64,000 nucleotides of DNA from Pandoraea nosoerga (lineage in GTDB: Bacteria; Pseudomonadota; Gammaproteobacteria; Burkholderiales; Burkholderiaceae), in contig NZ_CABPSC010000004.1 of the NCBI RefSeq assembly GCF_902459585.1, positions 248,001 through 312,000 on the forward strand. The letters run 5' to 3'. Of the stretch, positions 50,938 through 59,871 are shown one piece after another (position 1 is the first letter of the stretch; every line of letters begins with the position of its first letter). The notes below the pieces were generated by a model. It worked only from the letters and a program-made list of their open reading frames with translations, did not search any database and was not told the origin of the DNA. A program made the translations under genes and the position numbers.

Positions 50938-52236
50938 ATGCCGACATACTCCACTCTCGACGCCTGGCTCGCCCATCTGGAAACCGCCCACCCCGTGGGC
51001 ATCGACATGGGCCTCGCGCGTATCGGGCGCGTCAAAGAGGCGCTCGGACTGAAATTCCCGTGCCCCGTGTTCACGGTGGGCGGCACCAACGGCAAGGGTT
51101 CTACCTGCGCCATCCTCGAGGCGATCCTGCTCTCGGCGGGCTATCGCGTGGGCTGTCACACATCGCCGCACCTCATCAAGTTCAACGAGCGCGCGCGCGT
51201 GAACGGCGAGATGGTCGACGACGCCACGCTGCTGCCGCACTTCGAGGCGGTCGAGCGCGCCCGCACGAGCTTCGACGAACCGGTCTCGCTCACGTACTTC
51301 GAATTCACCACGCTCGCGATCATGCATCTGTTCGCGAGCGCCGGGCTCGACGCCGTGATTCTCGAAGTCGGCCTGGGCGGGCGGCTCGATGCGGTCAACA
51401 TCGTCGACGCCGACTGCGCCGTCGTCACGAGCATCGACATCGACCACGCGCAGTATCTGGGCGACACGCGCGAGGCCATCGCCATCGAGAAGGCGGGCAT
51501 CTTCCGTGCGGGCAAGCCGGCGATCTGCGGCGATCCCATGCCGCCGGCCACGCTGCTGGCCGAAGCCGAGCGCATCGGCGCGGACCTGTGGCTGTTCGGG
51601 CGCGATTTCAACTATCAGGGCGACAAGCAGCAGTGGAGCTACGGCGGGCGCCACATGCGGCGTCCGGCGCTGGCCTATCCGGCGCTGCGCGGCGCGAACC
51701 AGCTGCTCAACGCGTCGGCGGCGCTGGCCGCGCTCGAGGCGATGCGCGCGGCGCTGCCGGTGTCCGCGCAGGACATCCGGCTGGGCCTCGCATCCGTTGA
51801 GCTGCCGGGGCGCTTCCAGGTGCTGCCGGGACGCCCGGCCGTCGTGCTCGATGTCGCCCACAACCCGCACGCGGCCGCCGCGCTCGGACACAATCTCGAC
51901 GGGATGGGTTTCTTTCCTTACACCTATGCCGTGTTCGGCGCGATGGCCGACAAGGACATCGAGGGCGTGCTGCGCCACCTTGTCGACAAGGTCGATCACT
52001 GGCGCTTGTGCGGGCTGCCCACCGAGCGCGCGGCGAGTCCGGCGCTGCTCGAAGAGAAGCTGCGCGCCGTAGGGTTTCACGAAGATGCCGACCATTCGGT
52101 GCAAACCTTCGAATCCCCCGAGAAAGCTTACGCCGCCGCGCTCGAGCAGTGCGGCGAGAATGATAGAATTGCGGTTTTTGGATCGTTCTACACGGTGGCC
52201 GGTGTGATGTCGCACCGCAAATTGCAGCGCCATTGA
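50938..52236 (+). CDS. folC: Bifunctional dihydrofolate/folylpolyglutamate synthase
   Basis: The 432-residue Mur-ligase-fold enzyme adds glutamate to dihydropteroate and folates. The ATP loop is GGTNGKGSTCAILEAIL, followed by the HTSPHLIKFNERARVNGE substrate loop, EVGLGGRLDAVNIVD and the DVAHNPHAAAALG C-terminal motif. Lack of a Shine-Dalgarno is noted, but the ATG at 50938 gives the family N-terminus MPTYSTLDAWLAHLE. It lies downstream of accD and upstream of a SPOR-domain gene. Confidence 0.97.
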   Translation: MPTYSTLDAWLAHLETAHPVGIDMGLARIGRVKEALGLKFPCPVFTVGGTNGKGSTCAILEAILLSAGYRVGCHTSPHLIKFNERARVNGEMVDDATLLPHFEAVERARTSFDEPVSLTYFEFTTLAIMHLFASAGLDAVILEVGLGGRLDAVNIVDADCAVVTSIDIDHAQYLGDTREAIAIEKAGIFRAGKPAICGDPMPPATLLAEAERIGADLWLFGRDFNYQGDKQQWSYGGRHMRRPALAYPALRGANQLLNASAALAALEAMRAALPVSAQDIRLGLASVELPGRFQVLPGRPAVVLDVAHNPHAAAALGHNLDGMGFFPYTYAVFGAMADKDIEGVLRHLVDKVDHWRLCGLPTERAASPALLEEKLRAVGFHEDADHSVQTFESPEKAYAAALEQCGENDRIAVFGSFYTVAGVMSHRKLQRH

Positions 52237-52349
52237 CCGCGAACGGTGCGTTGCCGTGACATTTGCTTACCAGAAATGTCATGCGCATGACGCACCGGAT
52301 GCGCGATGATCAGTCCAACGACGCGAGTTTCGACCTGAGCCAAGGGCCT

Positions 52350-53321
52350 ATGGGATTGTTTTCCTTCCGCAAGAAAGACGCCGAAGCCGTTTCCCCGAAG
52401 CGCGGTAGCCGCAGGAGCGGCCGCACCGGCACCCGTGCGGCGGGAGGGGGCGAATACAGCGAGCACGAGCAACTCGATCCGCTGCTGCCCGAGAAGCAAC
52501 GCGCGCGCCGCCGTCTGGTCGGCGCGTTGGCGCTGGTGCTCGCCGCGGTCATCATTTTGCCCATGGTGCTCGCGCCCGAACCGAAGCCGGCGGCCGATGA
52601 CATCGCGATCCAGATCCCCGGCAAGGACGCCAATTCTCCACCCGTGCGCGTGAAGCCGCAGGCGGCGCGGCCATCGACCGATGCATCGCTCGACAAGGGC
52701 GAGGAGGCCGTCGACGGCAACGCGCTGGCGAACAGCGCGACCCGGCCGTCCGTGCCGGCGCCGGCCCCGACGGGCCTGCCGTCTTCCTCGTCTTCGTCTG
52801 CCGCGCCGGTCGCTGCCGTGCCGTCGGCGCCGGGCAGCGTGCCCGAGCCGCAGGTGGCGCAGGCCAAGCCGGAGCACAAGCCCGAAGCGAAGCCCGAGAC
52901 CCGCAAGCCCGAGCAGCACGCGGACGCCAAACCCGCCGCCAAACCCGCCGAGCCGCACGACACGGCCAAGACGCAAGCCCGGCCGCAGAACAATGTGGCC
53001 GACCCGATCGCACAGTTCGCGCAGAACAACCCCAAGCCGGCGAAGGCCGCCGACACGCACGACAATGCACAGAAGCCGGCAGCCGCGGGCGGCAAGTACC
53101 TGGTGCGCATCGGCGCGTTCTCGACGCAGGATCGCGCGCAGGCGTGGCTCGTCAAGCTCAAGCTCGTGAACGTGCCGAGCTACATGGTCAAGAGCACGGT
53201 CGACGGGCGTGAGCTCTATCTGCTGCGAGCGGGGCCGTTCTCCGACCGTGCGAGCGCGGAAGCGGCAGGCAAGAAGATTCGCGACGCCGGCCTGACCGCG
53301 CAGGTCGCCGAGGCAGGTTGA
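52350..53321 (+). CDS. SPOR-domain cell-division protein (DedD-like)
   Basis: The product has 323 residues from MGLFSFRKKDAEA. It has a short cytoplasmic basic segment, one membrane helix at about residues 55-76 (LVGALALVLAAVIILPMVL), a long Pro/Ala/Lys-rich periplasmic linker and a C-terminal SPOR domain at about 248-322 (KYLVRIGAFSTQDRAQAW). SPOR domains bind denuded peptidoglycan at the septum. The start is uncertain: AAGGG precedes 52350, but in-frame ATGs at 52281, 52287 and 52299 and a TTG at 52263 would extend it. Position matches dedD of E. coli between folC and cvpA. Confidence 0.9.
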   Translation: MGLFSFRKKDAEAVSPKRGSRRSGRTGTRAAGGGEYSEHEQLDPLLPEKQRARRRLVGALALVLAAVIILPMVLAPEPKPAADDIAIQIPGKDANSPPVRVKPQAARPSTDASLDKGEEAVDGNALANSATRPSVPAPAPTGLPSSSSSSAAPVAAVPSAPGSVPEPQVAQAKPEHKPEAKPETRKPEQHADAKPAAKPAEPHDTAKTQARPQNNVADPIAQFAQNNPKPAKAADTHDNAQKPAAAGGKYLVRIGAFSTQDRAQAWLVKLKLVNVPSYMVKSTVDGRELYLLRAGPFSDRASAEAAGKKIRDAGLTAQVAEAG

Positions 53322-53322
53322 G

Positions 53323-54240
53323 TTGGGCGATACCGTACACGGCGGTCTGCTGACCGTGGTCGACTACGCGGCCATCGCGATCCTGCTCGGGTCGATGTTG
53401 CTGGGCATGCTGCGCGGGCTGGTGCGCGAGCTGTTCAATCTGGTCGGCTGGGTCGTGGCGTTCTTCGTGGCGCGCGCTTTCGGTCCGACGCTCGCGCACT
53501 GGCTGCCGGCCGACCTGCCTGGCGGCGAGATGACGCAGGGCGCGCTGGGCTTCCTGCTGGTGCTCGTTGCGGTGGTGTTCGGCGCGGGAATCGTGAGCGC
53601 GCTCGTGGGACGCATGACCGATCTGATCGGCCTGCGTCCGGCCGATCGCGGCCTGGGCATGCTGTTCGGGATCGTTCGCGGCGTTTTGCTCTTGATGTTG
53701 TTGATGGTTGCCGCCAGATTGACGGCATTGCCGCAGCAACCGGCATGGCAGCATTCGCTGACGCGTCCGTGGGTGGAGGCGGGGCTGGAGCGACTCATGC
53801 CGTACCTCCCCGAGCCGGTTCAGCACTATCTGCGCAAGCCCGAGGCGGCCGTGCCGAGCATGCCGGGGGTGAATTCGCTGAACGCGCCGGTGCCGCTGCC
53901 ACAGTTGGAACCTTATCGCGGCGCGCCGTCTCCTGCGCCCGGCACGTCGGAAGCGCCGCGCGCGGCGCCGCAAGGCCAGGGCGGACAGGGAAGCCGGGTC
54001 GAGACGACTATCGAAGCCCGGCCGGCGGGGCAGCGCACACCGGACGCGCGGGGCGCGCAGGGCGATGGCGCGCGCGTGTCGGGGATTTCGGCCCTGATGG
54101 GCGCAGACATGATCCACGGCGGCCGGGGGATGACGAGCCAGGGCGGCTCGGGCGCCGCCGGGGCGCAATCGCAAGGATGGGGCATGCGAAGCGGCGGATC
54201 GGCCGCGCCGTCGACCGGCCTGCAGAAGGTTTCCGAATGA
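53323..54240 (+). CDS. cvpA: CvpA family protein with long C-terminal extension
   Basis: The product has 305 residues from a TTG 1 bp after the SPOR gene stop, with AGGTTGAG in front. About four membrane helices cover residues 10-135 (GSMLLGMLRGLVRELFNLVG, then LGFLLVLVAVVFGAGIVSAL). E. coli CvpA is about 160 residues and is needed for colicin V production and envelope stress tolerance. Here about 140 further residues are Gly/Pro/Ala/Gln-rich and appear disordered. It lies directly upstream of purF, as in E. coli. Confidence 0.92.
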   Translation: MGDTVHGGLLTVVDYAAIAILLGSMLLGMLRGLVRELFNLVGWVVAFFVARAFGPTLAHWLPADLPGGEMTQGALGFLLVLVAVVFGAGIVSALVGRMTDLIGLRPADRGLGMLFGIVRGVLLLMLLMVAARLTALPQQPAWQHSLTRPWVEAGLERLMPYLPEPVQHYLRKPEAAVPSMPGVNSLNAPVPLPQLEPYRGAPSPAPGTSEAPRAAPQGQGGQGSRVETTIEARPAGQRTPDARGAQGDGARVSGISALMGADMIHGGRGMTSQGGSGAAGAQSQGWGMRSGGSAAPSTGLQKVSE

Positions 54241-54295
54241 CGGATAATACAGTCCGTTTGACGCAGATTTCGATGTTTTTTGAAGGATTCATGCC

Positions 54296-55816
54296 ATGTG
54301 TGGCATCGTCGGTGTAGTCTCCAAATCCCCGGTCAATCAGTTCATCTACGATAGCCTGCTGCTGCTGCAGCACCGCGGCCAGGATGCCGCCGGCATCGCC
54401 ACGACGGACGGCCACTCGTTCTATATGCACAAGGGCAACGGCATGGTGCGCGACGTGTTTCGCACGCGCAACATGCGCGACCTGCCCGGCACGGTCGGCA
54501 TTGGCCAGGTGCGCTACCCCACGGCCGGCTCGTCGAGCGCCGCACAGGCCCAGCCGTTCTACGTGAATGCCCCATACGGCATCGTGCTCGCGCACAACGG
54601 CAACCTGACGAATTGGGAACAGCTCAAGGACGAGATGTTCCGCGTCGACCGCCGTCACATCAACACCACGTCCGACTCCGAAGTGCTGCTCAACGTGCTC
54701 GCGCACGAACTGCAGGAAAGCTCGCGCGAAGGCTTGTCCGTCGCGTCGCTGTTCCAGGCGGTGAGCAAGGTGCATGGCCGCCTGCGCGGCTCCTACGCGA
54801 TCGTCTCCATCATCTCGGGCTTCGGCCTGCTCGCGTTCCGCGACCCCAACGGCATCCGTCCGCTGTGCATCGGCCGCTTCGACGGCCCGAACGGCACCGA
54901 ATGGATGGTGGCCTCGGAGTCGGTGGCGCTAGAAGGCATGGGCTTCGCGTTCGAGCGCGACGTCAAACCGGGCGAGGCGATCTTCATCAGCAACGACGGC
55001 GAGCTCACTTCGCAGCAGTGTTCGCCGTCGGCGTCGATGCATCCGTGCATTTTCGAACTCGTGTATCTGGCGCGTCCCGATTCCGTGCTCGACGGCGTGC
55101 CGGTCTACGACGCGCGCCTGCGCATGGGCGACTATCTCGCCGAGAAGATCCGCCGCGAGATCGACTACAAGGACATCGACGTCGTCATGCCGATTCCGGA
55201 CTCGAGCCGTCCGGCGGCCATGCAGGTCGCCAAGCGCCTGGGGTTGAACTATCGCGAAGGCTTCTTCAAGAACCGCTACGTCGGCCGCACGTTCATCATG
55301 CCGGGCCAGGCGATGCGCAAGAAGTCGGTGCGTCAGAAGCTCAACGCCATGCGCGTCGAGTTCAAGGACAAGAACGTGCTGATCGTGGACGACTCGATCG
55401 TGCGCGGCACCACCAGCCAGGAAATCGTGCAGATGGCGCGCGATGCCGGCGCCCGCAAGGTGATCTTCGCCTCCGCGGCGCCGCCCGTGAAGTTCCCGAA
55501 CGTGTACGGCATCGACATGCCCACGCGCAGCGAACTGGTGGCGCATGACCGCAGCGACGAGGAAGTGGCCCGCATCATCGGCGCGGACGAACTGATCTAT
55601 CAGGACGTCGAGGACATGAAGGCCGCCGTGCGCGACATCAACCCGGATCTGACCGACTTCGATGCATCATGCTTCGACGGCAATTACATCACGGGCGACG
55701 TCACGCCGGAATACCTGGATCGCCTGGAGCAGCAACGCAAGGCGCCGAAGGCGCCGGTCGTGGAAAGCCCCGAGGCCGATGAGGCCGAGCCGCGCGGAGC
55801 ACAGCTTGGCCTGTGA
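54296..55816 (+). CDS. purF: Amidophosphoribosyltransferase
   Basis: The 506-residue enzyme catalyses the committed step of purine synthesis, PRPP plus glutamine to phosphoribosylamine. Cys2 (MCGIVGVVSKS) is the N-terminal glutaminase nucleophile, exposed after Met removal. NTTSDSEVLLN and GSYAIVSIISGFGLLAFRDP belong to the glutaminase domain. The PRPP loop is VLIVDDSIVRGTTSQEIV. Length agrees with E. coli PurF (505). Confidence 0.98.
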   Translation: MCGIVGVVSKSPVNQFIYDSLLLLQHRGQDAAGIATTDGHSFYMHKGNGMVRDVFRTRNMRDLPGTVGIGQVRYPTAGSSSAAQAQPFYVNAPYGIVLAHNGNLTNWEQLKDEMFRVDRRHINTTSDSEVLLNVLAHELQESSREGLSVASLFQAVSKVHGRLRGSYAIVSIISGFGLLAFRDPNGIRPLCIGRFDGPNGTEWMVASESVALEGMGFAFERDVKPGEAIFISNDGELTSQQCSPSASMHPCIFELVYLARPDSVLDGVPVYDARLRMGDYLAEKIRREIDYKDIDVVMPIPDSSRPAAMQVAKRLGLNYREGFFKNRYVGRTFIMPGQAMRKKSVRQKLNAMRVEFKDKNVLIVDDSIVRGTTSQEIVQMARDAGARKVIFASAAPPVKFPNVYGIDMPTRSELVAHDRSDEEVARIIGADELIYQDVEDMKAAVRDINPDLTDFDASCFDGNYITGDVTPEYLDRLEQQRKAPKAPVVESPEADEAEPRGAQLGL

Positions 55817-55943
55817 GGCCGGAGAGACTATTTCCCGCATCGCCGGCGGCCTAGGAAACCGGGGAAACCCCGGAGTGGCCGGCAGGGCGGGGCAGGCGGC
55901 GAGGATTTTCCTTCTTCGCCTGCAACGTGCTACACTGCACCGA
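55817..55943 (+). promoter_or_regulatory. purF-metZ gap with probable metZ promoter
   Basis: No gene seen. GGAAACCGGGGAAACCCCGG (about 55854-55873) forms a small repeat and stem. TACACT at 55931-55936 is a plausible -10 placing a start at about 55943, exactly where the RNA element begins; its -35 is weak. Confidence 0.45.
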
Positions 55944-56003
55944 ACGTCGATTTGATTTCAGCTTGCGGACGTGGGGGAATATCCCCGAAACAGCTAAAGC
56001 GAG
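55944..56003 (+). ncRNA. SAM-II-like riboswitch in the metZ leader
   Basis: ACGTC (55944-55948) pairs with GACGT (55968-55972) to close a loop with GATTTGATTT and AGCTTGC. Downstream, a GGGG-AATAT-CCCC mini-hairpin (about 55973-55986) precedes GAAACAGCTAAAGC (55987-56000). The GAUUU, GCUUGC, GAAA and GCUAAA blocks, and the option for GCUU to pair with AAGC as a pseudoknot, match the SAM-II riboswitch as I remember it; the extra hairpin recalls the long-loop variant. A terminator and metZ follow. Not verified by a covariance model. Confidence 0.62.
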
Positions 56004-56023
56004 GCCTAGACAGATGGATTTCG

Positions 56024-56063
56024 AGCCCGTTTTGCTGACCAGCGAAACGGGCTTTTCTTTTTT
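56024..56063 (+). terminator. Leader terminator between the RNA element and metZ
   Basis: AGCCCGTTTTGCT (56024-56036) pairs with AGCGAAACGGGCT (56041-56053), one G-U pair, loop GACC, followed by TTTCTTTTTTT. It lies about 20 nt after the SAM-II-like element and 87 bp before metZ, so it probably is the expression platform, ending transcription when SAM is bound. Confidence 0.85.
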
Positions 56064-56149
56064 TGGGTCGGGATTCGGCCGCCGGAATGCGCCAGCGGAA
56101 GGCAGACGGCGGTACGGGCAGCGGCCTTGACACCACGACGAGACACACG

Positions 56150-57337
56150 ATGGACTCCTTCGACTTCGATACCCTGGCGGTGCGCGCGGGCACGCAGCGC
56201 TCCGAGTTTGGCGAGCACTCCGAGGCGCTGTACCTGACCTCGAGCTTTGTGTTCAAGAGCGCTGCAGAGGCCGCCGAGCGGTTCGCGCATTCGGAGGAGG
56301 GCTTTACCTATTCGCGCTTCACCAATCCGACGGTGTCGATGTTCCAGGATCGTCTCGCGGCGCTCGAAGGCGGCGAAGCGTGCATGGCCACGGCCTCGGG
56401 CATGAGTGCCATCGTCTCGGTCGTGATGACCGCGCTCTCGGCGGGCGACCACCTCGTGAGCTCGCAGAGCATCTTTGGCTCCACGCTCAACGTTTTCTCC
56501 ACCATCTTCAACCGTTTCGGCATCGAGACGACCTTCGTCGATCCGACCGACCTCGATGCGTGGCGCGCCGCGATTCGCCCGAACACGAAGATGTTCTTCC
56601 TCGAGACGCCGTCCAACCCGCTCACCGAAATCGCCGACATTGCGGCGATCGGCAAGATCGCCAAGCAAGCCGGCGCGCTGTTCGTCGTCGACAACTGTTT
56701 CTGTACGCCGGTGCTGCAGCGCCCGATCGAATACGGCGCCGACGTCGTGGTGCACTCGGCGACGAAGTATCTCGATGGCCAGGGCCGCGTGCTTGGCGGC
56801 GCCATCGTCGGCAAGAAGGACTTCATCATGGGCAAGATCTTCACGTTCGTGCGCAGCGCGGGGCCGACCCTGTCCGCGTTCAACGCATGGGTGCTGCTCA
56901 AGGGGCTGGAGACGCTGTCGCTGCGTGTCGAGAAGCAGTCGGCCAACGCGCTGGCCGTGGCGCAATGGCTCGAGCGGCAGCCGCAAGTGGCACGCGTGTT
57001 CTACCCGGGCCTGCCGTCGCACCCGCAATACGAACTCGCACAACGCCAGCAGACGGCCGGCGGCGCGATCGTGGCGTTCGAGCTCAAGGGCGCCACCCCC
57101 GCCGAGCAGCGCGAGAATGCATGGCGCGTGATCGACAATACCCGCGTGTGCTCGATCACCGGCAACCTCGGCGACACACGCACGACCATCACGCATCCGG
57201 CGAGCACCACGCATGGCCGCATTACGCCGCAGGCGCGTGCGGCCGCCGGCATCACCGAAGGGCTGATCCGTCTCGCCGTGGGCCTGGAGTCGCCGGCCGA
57301 CATCCAGGCCGATCTGGCGCGCGGTTTCGCGAAGTGA
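56150..57337 (+). CDS. metZ: O-succinylhomoserine sulfhydrylase
   Basis: The 395-residue Cys/Met-metabolism PLP enzyme makes homocysteine from O-succinylhomoserine and sulfide. The cofactor lysine is in [39 protein letters not shown] and [15 protein letters not shown] are the conserved active-site segments, and the C-terminus has [38 protein letters not shown] fits MetZ, so I used the ATG at 56150. hisC begins 14 bp after its stop. Confidence 0.95.
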   Translation: MDSFDFDTLAVRAGTQRSEFGEHSEALYLTSSFVFKSAAEAAERFAHSEEGFTYSRFTNPTVSMFQDRLAALEGGEACMATASGMSAIVSVVMTALSAGDHLVSSQSIFGSTLNVFSTIFNRFGIETTFVDPTDLDAWRAAIRPNTKMFFLETPSNPLTEIADIAAIGKIAKQAGALFVVDNCFCTPVLQRPIEYGADVVVHSATKYLDGQGRVLGGAIVGKKDFIMGKIFTFVRSAGPTLSAFNAWVLLKGLETLSLRVEKQSANALAVAQWLERQPQVARVFYPGLPSHPQYELAQRQQTAGGAIVAFELKGATPAEQRENAWRVIDNTRVCSITGNLGDTRTTITHPASTTHGRITPQARAAAGITEGLIRLAVGLESPADIQADLARGFAK

Positions 57338-57351
57338 CCGGGGCGCGGACC

Positions 57352-58422
57352 ATGAGTCGATTCTGGAGTGCGGGCGTGGCGGAACTCACGCCCTATGTGC
57401 CCGGTGAGCAGCCGCAGATGCAGCGGCTCATCAAGCTGAACACCAACGAAAATCCATACGGTCCGTCGCCGCGCGTGCTCGCGGCGATTCGTGAAGCGCT
57501 CGGCGAGCGCGCCGACGCGCTCAAGTTGTATCCCGATCCGGATGCGCGCCGCTTCAAGCAGGCGATCGCGCAGCGTTTCGGACTGGACGTGGCCAACGTG
57601 CATGTGGGCAACGGTTCCGACGAAGTGCTCGCCAACGTCTTTCAGGGCCTGCTCAGGCACGACAAGCCGATCCTGTTTCCCGACATCACCTATAGCTTTT
57701 ATCCCGTGTATTGTGGGCTGTACGGCGTGGCGTTCGAGACCGTGCCGCTCACGGCGTCGTTCGAAATCGATATCGACGATTATCTGAGGCCGAACGGCGG
57801 CATCATCTTTCCGAACCCGAATGCGCCGACGGGGCGTGCGCTGGCCTCGGGCGAGATCGAGCGCCTGCTGGCCGGCAGTCCTGACGCTGTCGTGGTGATC
57901 GACGAGGCCTACATCGACTTCGGCGGCGAGAGCGCGGCGGCGCTGATCGCGAAATATCCGAATCTGCTCGTGGTGCAGACGCTGTCGAAGTCGCGCTCGC
58001 TGGCGGGCTTGCGCCTGGGCTTTGCCATCGGGCATCCCGATCTGATCGAAGCGCTCGAACGCGTGAAGAACAGTTTCAACTCGTATCCGCTCGATCGTCT
58101 CGCGCAAGCGGCCGGGGTGGCGGCCATCGAGGACGAAACATATTTCGACGAGACGCGCCAGGCCGTGATCGCGAGCCGCGAGGCGTTGACCGGGCGCCTG
58201 AGCGCATTGGGCTTCGAAGTGTTGCCGTCGAAGGCGAACTTCGTGTTCGCGCGCCATGCGTCGCACGACGCGGCCACGCTTGCCGCCGCGTTGCGCGAGC
58301 GCTCGATCATCGTGCGCCACTTCAGGCATGCGCGCGTGGCGCAGTTCCTTCGCATCACGGTGGGGACCGAGCCGGAGTGCCAGGCCCTGACGCAGGCGCT
58401 TGGCGAAATCCTGGGCGCCTGA
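57352..58422 (+). CDS. hisC: Histidinol-phosphate aminotransferase
   Basis: The 356-residue class II PLP aminotransferase converts imidazole-acetol phosphate to histidinol phosphate. [15 protein letters not shown] is the N-terminal substrate motif, [16 protein letters not shown] the PLP motif, [13 protein letters not shown] the Asp/Tyr site, and the cofactor Lys is in [15 protein letters not shown]. It lies outside a his operon, as a second copy (hisC2) often does in Burkholderiaceae, and could also act on aromatic amino acids. A strong terminator follows. Confidence 0.95.
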   Translation: MSRFWSAGVAELTPYVPGEQPQMQRLIKLNTNENPYGPSPRVLAAIREALGERADALKLYPDPDARRFKQAIAQRFGLDVANVHVGNGSDEVLANVFQGLLRHDKPILFPDITYSFYPVYCGLYGVAFETVPLTASFEIDIDDYLRPNGGIIFPNPNAPTGRALASGEIERLLAGSPDAVVVIDEAYIDFGGESAAALIAKYPNLLVVQTLSKSRSLAGLRLGFAIGHPDLIEALERVKNSFNSYPLDRLAQAAGVAAIEDETYFDETRQAVIASREALTGRLSALGFEVLPSKANFVFARHASHDAATLAAALRERSIIVRHFRHARVAQFLRITVGTEPECQALTQALGEILGA

Positions 58423-58444
58423 GCGCTGCGGCCGGGCGTTCGGG

Positions 58445-58477
58445 AAAACCGGTGCGAGCCGTCGCACCGGTTTTTTT
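58445..58477. terminator. Bidirectional terminator between hisC and the MFS gene
   Basis: AAAACCGGTGCGA (58445-58457) pairs perfectly with TCGCACCGGTTTT (58462-58474) around GCCG, with further T to 58477 and A on the other side. It sits at the point where the plus-strand cluster meets the minus-strand MFS gene. Confidence 0.93.
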
Positions 58478-59819
58478 ACGCCCGTGGGACGCCTTCGCCC
58501 GCCGGCACCAAGGCGCTGTCGAGCGACGCGAGCCGTGCCGCCCGCGACGAGGCGATGATCGCCAACTGCGCCGCGTACCCCACGGCCATACCGAACAGAC
58601 ACGCGCGGGCGCCGAGCGACGCGGCCAGCGAGGCGCCGACCAACGCCCCCAGCGGCCGCGCCCCGAACGTCGCTGTCATCGTCGCGGCCGACACGCGTGC
58701 GATCAGCCTGCCGGGCGTCACGACCTGACGCAGCGACGTCGTCGAGATCGTCCAGACGATCGGCCCGAAGCCGAACAGAAAGAACGCGCCGAAGACGATC
58801 ACATGGGCGCTCGCACCGCCCCGGAGCCACCACGTGCTCGCCATCATGAACGCGGCGAGGCATGCACACAAGGGACCGAGCAGAATCTGCCTGCCGAACG
58901 TGAGGCGCGCCGCGATTCGCGCGTATCCGAATGCGCCGCACACCATCCCGAGACCGTACACGCCGAGCGCGGCGCCCACCGTCGGTGCGGTGAACGCGAG
59001 CGAGTGAATCGCGTAGTAGGCGAACACGGCGAGCAGCAGATACCACGAAGTATTGAAGACGAAGGCCGTCATGACGATCGGGCGCAGATAGTCGTTTGCC
59101 GCGACGAAGCGCACGCCTGCGATCAGTTCCCGGCCGAAATGGCGGCGCGAGGCCGGGCGGGGCGCTTCGAGGGGCAGGCGCGACAGCCAATACGCGCTGG
59201 CGAGCGAGAGCACGAGCGCGCCCGCAAAGGCCGGCGTGCCGGCGGCCCAGCCGGCGAGCAGGCCGCCGAGCGCCGGGCCGGCGGTAAATGCGACGCTGCG
59301 TGCGATTTCCAGCTTCCGGTTCGCCGCGAGCAGATCGCCGGGGACGACCAGCGAGCCGACCAGCGAGGGCGCTGCCGCGCCAAAGACGACCGTGCCCGTC
59401 GCCATCGCGAAGCCGAGCACCGCCAGCGCGGTGAGGGTCAGCGTGCCGCTGCGCAACAATGCAAAAAGCAGCAGCAATGCCAGCGCGCGAAGCAGTTCGG
59501 TTGCCATCATCAGCGGTTTGCGGCGATAGCGATCGGCGAGCACCCCCGCGGGCAGCGACAGCACAAGAAAGGGCAGCGCGGCCGCGCCCTGGAGCGAGGC
59601 GGTCTGTCCGGCCGATGCGCCCAGGGCAACCACCGCGACGATCGGGATGACGGCGAGCGTCATCTGTTCGCTCAACTGCGCGGCGAGGTTTGCGCGCGAA
59701 AGATCGGCCACCAGGGTCGCCGTGGGAGGCGCGTCGCGCCCGGCGGGCGGCGAGGCAGCGCCGGTGTGTGAGGTGGCCGGACGCTCGTCCAACGCATTGC
59801 GTGAAGTACCGTTTGCCAT
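58476..59819 (-). CDS. MFS transporter, EntS-like exporter group
   Basis: The product has 447 residues and about 12 membrane helices. A cytoplasmic N-terminus (about residues 1-45) precedes LAAQLSEQMTLAVIPIVAVV. The MFS loop LPAGVLADRYRRKPLMM is after helix 2, and ARSVAFTAGPALGGLLAGW is helix 5 with its Gly/Pro motif. The overall pattern matches the MFS_3 (enterobactin exporter EntS-like) family, and the substrate is unknown. It lies 52 bp after the phosphoethanolamine transferase gene on the same strand. No siderophore gene is visible nearby. Confidence 0.9.
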   Translation of the reverse strand: MANGTSRNALDERPATSHTGAASPPAGRDAPPTATLVADLSRANLAAQLSEQMTLAVIPIVAVVALGASAGQTASLQGAAALPFLVLSLPAGVLADRYRRKPLMMATELLRALALLLLFALLRSGTLTLTALAVLGFAMATGTVVFGAAAPSLVGSLVVPGDLLAANRKLEIARSVAFTAGPALGGLLAGWAAGTPAFAGALVLSLASAYWLSRLPLEAPRPASRRHFGRELIAGVRFVAANDYLRPIVMTAFVFNTSWYLLLAVFAYYAIHSLAFTAPTVGAALGVYGLGMVCGAFGYARIAARLTFGRQILLGPLCACLAAFMMASTWWLRGGASAHVIVFGAFFLFGFGPIVWTISTTSLRQVVTPGRLIARVSAATMTATFGARPLGALVGASLAASLGARACLFGMAVGYAAQLAIIASSRAARLASLDSALVPAGEGVPRA

Positions 59820-59871
59820 CGAGTCTGCTCCGTGCGGCAGGGTTGCCTGCGGAGCAGTCTAGGCGGCGCGC

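Noticed and set aside
56016-56130. A small open frame beginning ATGGATTTCGAG upstream of metZ considered as a leader peptide
   Set aside because: It runs through the terminator stem and U-tract, has no ribosome site and no Met-rich or regulatory codons.
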